Assembly: GCA_013215565.1 (NCBI GenBank)
Contig: JABSQV010000017.1
Location: 27,527-91,526, forward strand
DNA: 64,000 nt
Direction of reading: 5' to 3'
Source of the DNA: Myxococcales bacterium
GTDB lineage: Bacteria > Myxococcota_A > UBA9160 > SZUA-336
Under the pieces are notes generated by a model, which was not told the origin of the DNA, did not search any database, and was given only the letters and a program-made list of their open reading frames with translations. Of the stretch, positions 42,310 to 50,426 are shown in pieces. The position numbers and the translations under genes are program-made. Numbering within the stretch: position 1 is the first letter of the stretch; every line of letters begins with the position of its first letter.

Positions 42310-43866
42310 CTAAGGGGACGCCGTTTCGGGCGCCGCGTAGACCGTGAACGTCCCGGGCCCGTAGGAACTGTCGAGCCGCGTCAGGAGATCGAACCGACCG
42401 GCAACCCGGCGCTCCACCTGGAGCGACTTCGGGGTCCGGGTCTCGAAGATGACGTAGTCGGGCTGGTACCGCTCGAAGAACAGCGGTTCGGAGGGAATGC
42501 GATGAAGGAAGCGGTACGTGTAAACGGTTCTGCCGGTGAGCACCGACTGCACCGGCGCCCGCGAACACATCAGGGTCGCGTCCGGGGGCGTGTTTTCCCG
42601 GATCCAGGTCGACACACGCTGGATGTCTCCGAAGGAGCGCAGCAGGCGGGTCCCGAGCGACCCCCAGCGCGCCAGGTCCAGATGCGTAGGCAGGACCCAC
42701 AGATTCAAACTGAACAGCAGCGAGAAGGCCACCGCAGGCAACACCGCCCGTGGTCGGAGCCGGGGCCAGCGCCGGGCCAGAACGGCTCCGACGGCCGCGA
42801 TGCCGGTCAGAAGGTAGAGATAGATGAAGGGAAGCAGGGGCGTGACGAGGCGGAACGAGTAGACGAAGTAGGTGAGTACCAGCGCCCCGTAAGCGAGCAC
42901 AAACCACTCCTGGATCGAGGCGCGCCTCCGGATCGCCCACGCGAACCCTAAGAGCCACAAGCCTCCAAGGCCGGCCTGAAGCCACGCCGAGGGATGACCG
43001 ACCGCGACGGTCGTGATCTCGCTCAAAAGCGCAGTTCCGTTCCGTTCGATCCGTCCGAGCCACTCGGCCCCCGACAGCCAGCGCGAGGCGGGGTTTCCGG
43101 GATCTGCCCGAAAGGTGATCGAGCTGTAGTCGAACGCGAGGAGTTGGTCCTCCGGAACCTCCGCGGCCAACGTCGCCGTCCAGGAATAGAGTTCCCAGGG
43201 CAAGAGCAGCACCCCAATCAGGACCAGGGGCAGAAGCGCGCGCCAGCGCTCGCGGCCCCGGTCTCGGGTAAGGCCCACCAGCAATACCCCGGGGAGCGCC
43301 AGCAGCGTCACGGCGCGCACGTAGAACGCGGCGCTCAGGCTGAGCGCACCGGCCACGGCCCAGAGGATCCAGCGCGGGCCGCGGCGCGCCGCGAACTGCA
43401 AACACCCGAAGGCCAGAAACAGCAGCGTGAGAAATGGAAACTCCGCGAAGACGAAGTTGAACAGGCGCACGAAGATCGGGTTGGTGCCCACCAGCAGTGC
43501 CACGCCGAGCGCAATCCAGGTGCCGTACTGGACACGGACCGAGAACCAGATTGCGGTGACCGCTGTCGCCGCGAAGCCCAGCAGCACCCGGTTCATGACG
43601 GCGGGATCGAATGATCCGTCGGGAAACAGGAGCGAGATCAGCCAGGGCATCCCGGGCGGCCGCAGCAGGAAGGGCTCGCCGAGATAGCGGTAGCCCTCGC
43701 CGAGCGCGAGCGAGCGGCCCACCACGATGTAAAGCGCTCCGTCCCACTCGGGTCGCCAGCTGTTCTCTGCCCAGAAAAACAGGCAGCAGAACGCGTACGC
43801 CACCAGTGCAGCGAGCGGCACCATCCAAGCAAGTCGAACGCGGTTCACAGGATCAGGGAAGCGCAT
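42310..43866 (-). CDS. Multi-pass membrane protein, probable GT-C (family 39-like) glycosyltransferase
   Basis: A 518-residue protein with about ten hydrophobic segments and a soluble C-terminal part of about 130 residues. The first extracytoplasmic loop has WRPEWDGALYIVVGRSLALGEGY and RPPGMPWLISLLFP, similar to the acidic loop and RPP region of ArnT/PMT-type enzymes that use lipid-linked sugars. Acceptor and donor cannot be predicted. It forms a pair with the hydrolase gene and is divergent from the two membrane proteins at 44,054-47,409. Confidence 0.75.
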   Translation of the reverse strand: MRFPDPVNRVRLAWMVPLAALVAYAFCCLFFWAENSWRPEWDGALYIVVGRSLALGEGYRYLGEPFLLRPPGMPWLISLLFPDGSFDPAVMNRVLLGFAATAVTAIWFSVRVQYGTWIALGVALLVGTNPIFVRLFNFVFAEFPFLTLLFLAFGCLQFAARRGPRWILWAVAGALSLSAAFYVRAVTLLALPGVLLVGLTRDRGRERWRALLPLVLIGVLLLPWELYSWTATLAAEVPEDQLLAFDYSSITFRADPGNPASRWLSGAEWLGRIERNGTALLSEITTVAVGHPSAWLQAGLGGLWLLGFAWAIRRRASIQEWFVLAYGALVLTYFVYSFRLVTPLLPFIYLYLLTGIAAVGAVLARRWPRLRPRAVLPAVAFSLLFSLNLWVLPTHLDLARWGSLGTRLLRSFGDIQRVSTWIRENTPPDATLMCSRAPVQSVLTGRTVYTYRFLHRIPSEPLFFERYQPDYVIFETRTPKSLQVERRVAGRFDLLTRLDSSYGPGTFTVYAAPETASP

Positions 43867-44053
43867 CGAGTCGATTCAGGCTAGCGGGACGCCCCTCCAC
43901 CTCGGATCTGACCAAATGCCCGGAACCGGAAGCCGAACCCAAGCCCAAGAGCCCGCTTGTTTCTCCTATCTCCTCCCCTTGCGCCGAACCCAGAAATACT
44001 GACAACCTCCCACCAATTCCGAACTCCTTGAGAGGACAGCGAGCGTACTCTCA

Positions 44054-45613
44054 TTGTCACCAATCGAGAAAGACCCCGGACCAGATCGGAGCGTGGCAGT
44101 CCGGCTCAGCTGGTCGCTGCTGGTCGTCGGCTTTCTGTTCCTTTCTGGCCTGTACAGCGCCCGAGCGCCAATGGGCGTTTGGAAGAACACGATCTTCGGT
44201 AGTCCCGCCTGGAATGAGGCAGACCCCGGTTCGTGGTACGTGATGGCAGCCCACGAACTCACGCCCAACGAACAGCCGCTCTTCGTGGGCCACCCGGGTT
44301 CCACGCTGCTGATAATCCTAGCCGGGATCCAACACGGGGTGTACGCAATCTCAAGCCCGGACGGTTTGTCATATACCCAATTTACTGCGCGCAGCTTACC
44401 CAAGGTCTTTCTCGCCTCGAAGCTGACGATGACGCTTCTCCATCTGGCGTCATTTTGGGCGATGTTCCACTTTTCCAGGCGGATACTGCGAGATCGCTGG
44501 GCCGCGCATCTTGCGACTCTGGCTTACGCGACCTCGCTGCCGGTGCTGTACTTCATCTCTCGCATCTCCGCTGAACCCTTGATGGTTCTGTTCTGTCTGA
44601 CTTCGTTCCTGGCCATCTGGCGCTACCAGGAACTCGTCGTCACGGATCGCCCGGCGGCGGCACTCGTCCCCGTCGCCCTCTCTGCAGCCCTCGCAGTGTC
44701 TGGCGCACTGTCGAAGTTCAATTTCCTCGCTCCGCTGCCCGTCTTCATGCTCGCATACCTTCTATACGGCACAAGGGAAGCTACAGACGCGCACATCCCA
44801 CTTCGCGACCGGGCAAAGGCAATCGTCGTATTCCTGGCAGCGGGCAGTGCGGTGTGGCAGTTCTACGGTCTCATCTTCGACGTGGGGGCGTTCTGGAGTT
44901 TCTGGCGCTCATTTCTTGCAGCCCCGGGAGCCCAACTGAGCTGGACACTCCTTGGCTGGCTCCCCGGCATTTCAGCGACTCGCATATTCCCACTCGCCGA
45001 ATCCCTGTTCATTCTCATAGGCGTTGCGGGATGGCTGATGTTTTTGCGATCCCACCGCGGGCTGCGCGAACGAGCTCTCTGGGCGACAGCTTATGCGTGC
45101 TTTACCGGCCTCCTCTGGGGATATCGAGTGCTCCACCAGGGGAACTTCCTTCCGTTCCACTATTTCTTTCTGCCGGCTGCGATGCTCTCGGTGTTCGCCG
45201 GCTACTTTGTCACACAGGCCGTGAGTCGGCTCCCCGAGACCTGGCATTGCGGGCAGCGGGCAGCCCTGGCAGTTTTCGGGGTGTGCCTGATGCACGCGAT
45301 CTCCATCTGGACGGTGCTGGACTCGCGACAATTTGATGCCGCCGCCTATGCGAAGAATCGCGAATATGTCGAGCTGATCTCTCAGTTGAAACCTGGAGAA
45401 AAGGTCGGCATGAGCCGGCGACAACCGAAGATGCAACGCGCGCACCACTCAATCCCCTTTCCGATCCCGCAGTTGGGGCGAGTCTCGCGTCTTCGGCAGG
45501 AACTCGATGACATGTTCGTCTTTGTCGGACCTGCGAAGATGGATCCGGACTCCGATACGCTCGTTGTCCCGGGCCTCGTTGGAAGGGTAGCGGTCTTCAC
45601 GCCGGATCCATGA
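44054..45613 (+). CDS. Multi-pass membrane protein of unknown function, GT-C-like
   Basis: A 519-residue protein with about ten to twelve hydrophobic segments and a short soluble C-terminus. After the first segment come ARAPMGVWKNTIFGSPAWNEADPGSWYVMA and HPGSTLLIILAG, a layout like GT-C glycosyltransferases, but no decisive motif. The TTG at 44054 is the first start in the frame; the GTG at 44093 is an alternative. Base composition is visibly less GC-rich than the flanking core genes. The stop overlaps the next gene's ATG (ATGA). Confidence 0.7.
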   Translation: MSPIEKDPGPDRSVAVRLSWSLLVVGFLFLSGLYSARAPMGVWKNTIFGSPAWNEADPGSWYVMAAHELTPNEQPLFVGHPGSTLLIILAGIQHGVYAISSPDGLSYTQFTARSLPKVFLASKLTMTLLHLASFWAMFHFSRRILRDRWAAHLATLAYATSLPVLYFISRISAEPLMVLFCLTSFLAIWRYQELVVTDRPAAALVPVALSAALAVSGALSKFNFLAPLPVFMLAYLLYGTREATDAHIPLRDRAKAIVVFLAAGSAVWQFYGLIFDVGAFWSFWRSFLAAPGAQLSWTLLGWLPGISATRIFPLAESLFILIGVAGWLMFLRSHRGLRERALWATAYACFTGLLWGYRVLHQGNFLPFHYFFLPAAMLSVFAGYFVTQAVSRLPETWHCGQRAALAVFGVCLMHAISIWTVLDSRQFDAAAYAKNREYVELISQLKPGEKVGMSRRQPKMQRAHHSIPFPIPQLGRVSRLRQELDDMFVFVGPAKMDPDSDTLVVPGLVGRVAVFTPDP

Positions 45614-47409
45614 GGGAGCGCGAACGTCAGAGCCCCTCAGTACCTCCAGTGGATCAGGCCGCGCGAAGAGCGCAGCGCGCCTGGCTGCTGGTCGCACTTG
45701 GAATCTTCACTGCTGCCACGCTCTCGACGTACTGGCCAGTCTTTCGGGACGGGTCGAAGCAAGTCGTTCTGGCAGGCCGGCTTGCAGACAAACCCGCTAG
45801 CCGGGTTTCGGACATGAATACGGCCGACTTGATGTTCGAGACCTGGCTGGTCTTTAGACACGCCCACACGTTCGTGCACAGTCCGCTCCGGCTGTTCCAA
45901 GCCGAGCACTGTGCGCCTGAAGCCAACTCCCTGGTCTTCGGTATTCCGATGATTACGATGGGGATCCTGGCAATCCCCTTCTATCTCGCAACCGGGGAGC
46001 CTGTGCAGACCTTCAATCTGGTCCTGCTGACGATGACTCTGATCGGCGCCATCGCGATGTACCTACTCATCGTCGAATGGACGCAGGTGCCCGGGGCCGG
46101 AATCGTCGCCGGACTCGTCTTCTGCCTCCATCCGATCCGCATGCTCGACATCGCCCACCCCTCAGTCTGGGATACCGCCTGGACGCTGATCTCGATCTTC
46201 TTCTTGGTGAGGCTGTTCGCCAGAGGCCACTGGCTCGATGCGATCGGGCTATCGATTGCGCTCACACTTCAGATCTGGGCCAGCATCTACCCCTTCTTGG
46301 CCGCAATCTTTCTGATGACTCCCGTCGCCCTCTGGCTCTGCATGAAGTACCGACTTCGCAACGTCAGCTTCGCCCAGCTTCTCTTGGTTGCCGCGAGCGG
46401 CACACTGGCGGCCGCAATCCTCTTTCTGCCATATCTCGAAGCTCGGGGTACCGGACAGCTGCGCGCCAACTACGCCCTGTATTTACCCTGGAGGTTTTAT
46501 TCCCCGGACGGAATCTTCTTCATGTCTTGGACGTTGCTAGTCCTCTCTTCGCTCAGCCTGATCATCGGGCGCAAAAGGGCCCTCGGCGGACTCGACGCAG
46601 ATCCTCGCTGGGCTCTGCTGGCAGGGATCGCATTCGTGGCCATCATCGGTGCAGGTCCCTATGTCAACGACATCTGGGGGGTTCTGGGAATCGATCCAGT
46701 GTTCGGGATTCCGAGTCTGGGGGGCCTCATGAGGGAGGCCGTGCCCGGAGTAGACTCGATTCGGGGCTACGCACGCATCGGGGCGGGAGGGGTTCAGTTG
46801 GGTCTCTGCGTGCTCGCCGGCATCGGAGCCGCTGGATTGATCCGAGTGGGCGGGCGCTACGGGTTCCTCGTAGCGGCCGGACTGATCGTAGTGGTAGCGG
46901 CAGACACATTGCGCCCGCACTTCCTCGGTCTCAACCCTCGATATCAGCTGGACACTGTTGCGATTCGTCCCTCGGATTCCGAGATCGCCTTTTACCAGAG
47001 GCTTGAGGATCTCGAAAACCGGGGACCGATCTTCCAGGTGCCGGGCGGCTTCACCTCGTTCAACCCGATCGAACTCTCAGATATTCTACTCAGCGCGTTT
47101 CACCATCGTCGGACCTCAGCTTGCTTCGGCTCCCACCGACCCGCCTCGCAGACGATGCTCAGCGATATCGCAAAACGCCTTCCGAGCCCGGAGGCATTCA
47201 ACGAACTTCAAGCACTCGGATTTACGACGATCGTCATCCAGGAGAAGTCTACGAGGTCCAACGCTGGAACAGCCAAGGGGAAGTACAGACCAGAAAGAAG
47301 GTCGACACGCTTCCGCGAGAGCGCAGAGCAACACCAAGATTTACTGCGTCGTATTCATTCGGACGGGACTAGGACTGCCTACGCCCTTCTAGAGACAGGC
47401 CAGGACTAG
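45610..47409 (+). CDS. Large multi-pass membrane protein, YfhO/GT-C-like
   Basis: A 599-residue protein with about twelve hydrophobic segments. The N-terminal loop (DMNTADLMFETWLVFRHAHT ... FQAEHCAPEANSLVFG) and the following membrane pattern resemble YfhO-type proteins thought to act with lipid-linked sugars. The soluble C-terminal 150 residues (from LNPRYQLDTVAIRPSD) contain several short arginine-rich stretches. Translationally coupled to the previous gene. As with its partner, its codon use appears less biased to GC, which could mean recent acquisition. Function unassigned. Confidence 0.7.
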   Translation: MRERERQSPSVPPVDQAARRAQRAWLLVALGIFTAATLSTYWPVFRDGSKQVVLAGRLADKPASRVSDMNTADLMFETWLVFRHAHTFVHSPLRLFQAEHCAPEANSLVFGIPMITMGILAIPFYLATGEPVQTFNLVLLTMTLIGAIAMYLLIVEWTQVPGAGIVAGLVFCLHPIRMLDIAHPSVWDTAWTLISIFFLVRLFARGHWLDAIGLSIALTLQIWASIYPFLAAIFLMTPVALWLCMKYRLRNVSFAQLLLVAASGTLAAAILFLPYLEARGTGQLRANYALYLPWRFYSPDGIFFMSWTLLVLSSLSLIIGRKRALGGLDADPRWALLAGIAFVAIIGAGPYVNDIWGVLGIDPVFGIPSLGGLMREAVPGVDSIRGYARIGAGGVQLGLCVLAGIGAAGLIRVGGRYGFLVAAGLIVVVAADTLRPHFLGLNPRYQLDTVAIRPSDSEIAFYQRLEDLENRGPIFQVPGGFTSFNPIELSDILLSAFHHRRTSACFGSHRPASQTMLSDIAKRLPSPEAFNELQALGFTTIVIQEKSTRSNAGTAKGKYRPERRSTRFRESAEQHQDLLRRIHSDGTRTAYALLETGQD

Positions 47410-47874
47410 TCACATCGTCTTGCTGCCCAGAACCTCTAAGGCGAGCCTGAATGCGGGGAAGGGTCGTTGGCAGGGGGGTGGGAGAGCGAGGCCCCGGCTG
47501 GGGCGGCGGTCAGGCGGAGGACGTGATCCTCCCGCCCACCCACCGGGACGCGGAGAGAACGGCCAGAGCGCAGATCGAGCAGATGCTGCGAGAGCGGTGC
47601 TCCCAAATCTGAATCGCGAGACCTCGATGCACTGGCCAAAAGTCGAGCGAACGACCTGATCTTCCCGTACCCGATCGCAGTCGAGGCAGTCGCGCGCGAA
47701 CGGCAGCAGAACCGAGTCTCCGCGGGGCGCAGGTCACCCGGGGGTCCCACCTGCTCCCCTGCCCTCGCCAGCGCTTGGAGGGACGTTCGCACACCACCCT
47801 CACACCAGAACCCAGGGCCACTTGGACCGAGCGGACACACACCGGCAGGAACCCCGCAACTTCGCAGGGTTTGG
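47410..47874. other. 465-bp stretch without a convincing gene
   Basis: Between the YfhO-like gene and tRNA-Lys. Short open frames exist on both strands (for example 47420-47659 plus and 47436-47840 minus), but they lack ribosome-binding sites and show no recognisable protein pattern; their composition is arginine/glycine-rich as expected from noncoding GC-rich DNA. At 47850-47871 there is an 8-bp inverted repeat (AACCCCGC...GCAGGGTT, pairing better on the minus strand with one G-U), directly downstream of tRNA-Lys; it may end that transcript although no T-run follows. Confidence 0.5.
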
Positions 47875-47950
47875 TGGTGAGCGCGCCTGGGATCGAACCA
47901 GGGACCGGCGGATTAAGAGTCCGCTGCTCTACCAACTGAGCTACGCGCCC
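47875..47950 (-). tRNA. tRNA-Lys (anticodon CTT)
   Basis: A 76-base cloverleaf with CCA encoded: acceptor GGGCGCG with CGCGCTC, D arm GCTCAGTTGGTAGAGC, anticodon loop CTCTTAA with CTT, T arm CCTGGTTCGATCCCAGG. A -10 box TACAAT lies at 47962-47967 (minus strand), about 12 bases ahead; no clear -35. Confidence 0.97.
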
Positions 47951-48027
47951 GAGGCGGGCGCATTGTAGCGACTCCTGGGACAGTCGCGACTCTAAAACGG
48001 TCCGGATCGCTACACTACTTATTGGAA

Positions 48028-50406
48028 ATGTTGTCTCAGGGATCCCGGATTCGGCTTCTGCTCCTGGCACTGCTCGCCGCCGGCGCGTGTGCGACGCGTC
48101 CGATACCGCTGCCCCCGGCTGAGCCCGCAGGCGAGATTGCGGCCCAGACCGTCCGGAGGCTCGAGGCCCTCTCGCTCTATCCGGACCGGATCGATCGCCG
48201 GATGCTGGTCGGCGCGTTGGAGGCACTCGAGGCCGCCTATGACCCGGTTCGCTTCGAGCCTCAAGAGCAGGTCGGAACGCTGCACGTGGGCTTGCGGGGC
48301 GTCTCTGTCCCGCTCGACCAACGCCTGGACCCCGAAGCGTTCCGGGCGACCCTGGGCGCCGCCCTGGCCTTCGTCAAGACAGAACTCGGCCCGGAGCTGA
48401 GCGACAAGCAGCGCGAAGAGATCGAAGTGCTGGCGCTTCGCGGCGCGCTCGCCGCCATGGACCGCTACGCCACGATCATCTCCGGTCGCGGGACCGAGGA
48501 TTTCCGGATCCGCTTCTCGGGCAAGCTCCACGGAATCGGCTCACGCGTCGGCCGGCGCGACGGCGACCTCGTGGCGATCCGGGTATTCCCCGACAGCCCG
48601 GCCGAACGAGGCGGCCTGCGCGACGGTGACGCGATTCTCGCGGTCGATGGAACCTCGACCCGGCCCCTCACGGTTGGGGAGGCCGTCGGGCAAATTCGGG
48701 GCAAGATCGGCACACGCGTCGTGCTCGGAATCCAGCGCGAAGAACGGCAACTCGAGGTCGAGATCACTCGGGGAGAGGTCACGGTGCCCAGCGTCGAGAC
48801 CAAATCCCTCGGCGACCAACTGGGCTACGCACGCATCTTTCAGGTGAGCCGGACGACGCTGGCCGAGTTTCGCGAGAAGGTGCTGGCGCTCGGCCCGATC
48901 GACGGACTCGTGCTCGACCTCCGCGGAAACTCCGGCGGCAGCATGCTCGCCGCTGCGGGGATCGCGGACCTATTTCTGTCCGGTGACACGATCGTGCGGG
49001 TCGTCGGACGGAGCGGGCGAAGCCCGCGGCAGCTTCGCAAGCGCACCCGGGCCACGTCTTCCGTGCTGTTCGAGTTTCCGGTCGTGGTGCTGGTCGACCC
49101 CGGCACGGCCTCGGCCGCCGAGATTCTCTCGGGCGCAATTCAGCCGCTCGACCGCGTGACGGTGATCGGAGAAACCACCTTCGGCAAAGGCCTGATTCAG
49201 CGAGTGGTGCCTCTCGTGGACGAGCGGCTGATCAAGCTGACGGTGGCCGAATACCGACTCTCGAACAACCGGGTCATCCATGAGCGGGGCGTGGTGCCCG
49301 ACGTGACGCTGTACCCGGTCTCGAGCGAGCGCCTCTCACCGCTGGCTCGTGTTCCCGAGGGCGCGATTCCCTACGTGCGAAGCACCGGAACAGAGGACGA
49401 CTTCCCGATCGAGGCTGCGGCCGCGGTACTCCTGCACGGGCTCGCCGCCGGAACCCGAGAGATCAGCGAGCGCTCGACCGCGATCGTGGCCGAGTCTCTC
49501 GGGGCGCTCGACATCAACTGGGATCCCGACGACGCGTCGTACGCGGAGCAGCTTCCGGAACCACTCGAGATCATCGCCGCAGAGGTCGGACTCACAGGCG
49601 GCGAGCGAAGCGAGATCCTGCTCGAGATCCGAAACCCGAACCCGTTCCCGATTGCGTCGACCTGGGTCGCGCTCGACAGCCCGATCCCGTTCCTGTCGGG
49701 TGGGCTGACTGCGGTCGGGACGCTCCCGGCTGGTGGCTCCGCCCTGGCCCACTTCGAGGTCGAACCACCCGAGGGCCTCTCCGCCGAGGAACTCGAAGTC
49801 CGGGCCCTCGTCGCAAGTGGCGCTCACGCGCTTCACGAAGAGACGCTCACGCTCAGCTTTCGAAACCGCCCGGTCCACCTCGAGATCGCGATCGAGCGAA
49901 GATCCGATCCAGGGAGCGAAGACGAGAGCATCGCCGTGACCGTGACCAACCTCGACCCACGCGATTCGGGCAGCCTTCGCATCGATGTCCCGGGCGCCTT
50001 CCGCACGCTGGAAGGGCTCGAGGCACACGCGAGCGAGAGCTTCGAACTCCCGCTCTCCGGAGAGGTGAGCTTTGTCGCGATCACGCTCCTCGGCCCCGGA
50101 GTCTGGCGACAGATCCAGGTTCCGCTGCCCGAGACCCGGACCACGATCCGGCCCCCCGACCTCGAGGTCACCACGGTCCGCCGCTTCGGCGGGGAGGAGA
50201 TTCAACTCATCGCGCGCGCAGAAGACGGGCTTCGCGAGGGCTGGATCCGTCTCGACGGAGAAAAGGAACGCTACGAACGTTTCAACGGCGCCCGCGCTGC
50301 CTCCCTGAAGATCGCGCTGCCCCATGGCAGCCACGAGGTCTCGGCCTGGGTCGAGACTGGAGACGGCGTCGCTATTCTCGACGCACGCACCCTTTACGGA
50401 AACTGA
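48028..50406 (+). CDS. S41-family (CtpA-like) PDZ protease, probable lipoprotein, with large C-terminal beta domains
   Basis: A 792-residue protein. The N-terminus LLLLALLAAGACATRP looks like a lipoprotein signal with Cys about 22. A PDZ domain follows near residues 165-235 (VFPDSPAERGGLRDGDAILAVDG), then the S41 core with nucleophile Ser in DPGTASAAEILSGAIQ and Lys in GETTFGKGLIQ; VLDLRGNSGGSM is the usual oxyanion region. Beyond about residue 505 there are roughly 290 residues of predicted beta-sandwich type (ILLEIRNPNPFPI, VTVTNLDPRDSGSL), absent from ordinary CtpA. Likely periplasmic protein processing. The ATG at 48028 is used; a TTG at 48022 is in frame. Confidence 0.85.
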   Translation: MLSQGSRIRLLLLALLAAGACATRPIPLPPAEPAGEIAAQTVRRLEALSLYPDRIDRRMLVGALEALEAAYDPVRFEPQEQVGTLHVGLRGVSVPLDQRLDPEAFRATLGAALAFVKTELGPELSDKQREEIEVLALRGALAAMDRYATIISGRGTEDFRIRFSGKLHGIGSRVGRRDGDLVAIRVFPDSPAERGGLRDGDAILAVDGTSTRPLTVGEAVGQIRGKIGTRVVLGIQREERQLEVEITRGEVTVPSVETKSLGDQLGYARIFQVSRTTLAEFREKVLALGPIDGLVLDLRGNSGGSMLAAAGIADLFLSGDTIVRVVGRSGRSPRQLRKRTRATSSVLFEFPVVVLVDPGTASAAEILSGAIQPLDRVTVIGETTFGKGLIQRVVPLVDERLIKLTVAEYRLSNNRVIHERGVVPDVTLYPVSSERLSPLARVPEGAIPYVRSTGTEDDFPIEAAAAVLLHGLAAGTREISERSTAIVAESLGALDINWDPDDASYAEQLPEPLEIIAAEVGLTGGERSEILLEIRNPNPFPIASTWVALDSPIPFLSGGLTAVGTLPAGGSALAHFEVEPPEGLSAEELEVRALVASGAHALHEETLTLSFRNRPVHLEIAIERRSDPGSEDESIAVTVTNLDPRDSGSLRIDVPGAFRTLEGLEAHASESFELPLSGEVSFVAITLLGPGVWRQIQVPLPETRTTIRPPDLEVTTVRRFGGEEIQLIARAEDGLREGWIRLDGEKERYERFNGARAASLKIALPHGSHEVSAWVETGDGVAILDARTLYGN

Positions 50407-50426
50407 GCCCACGCCTCAGCCGCCCG

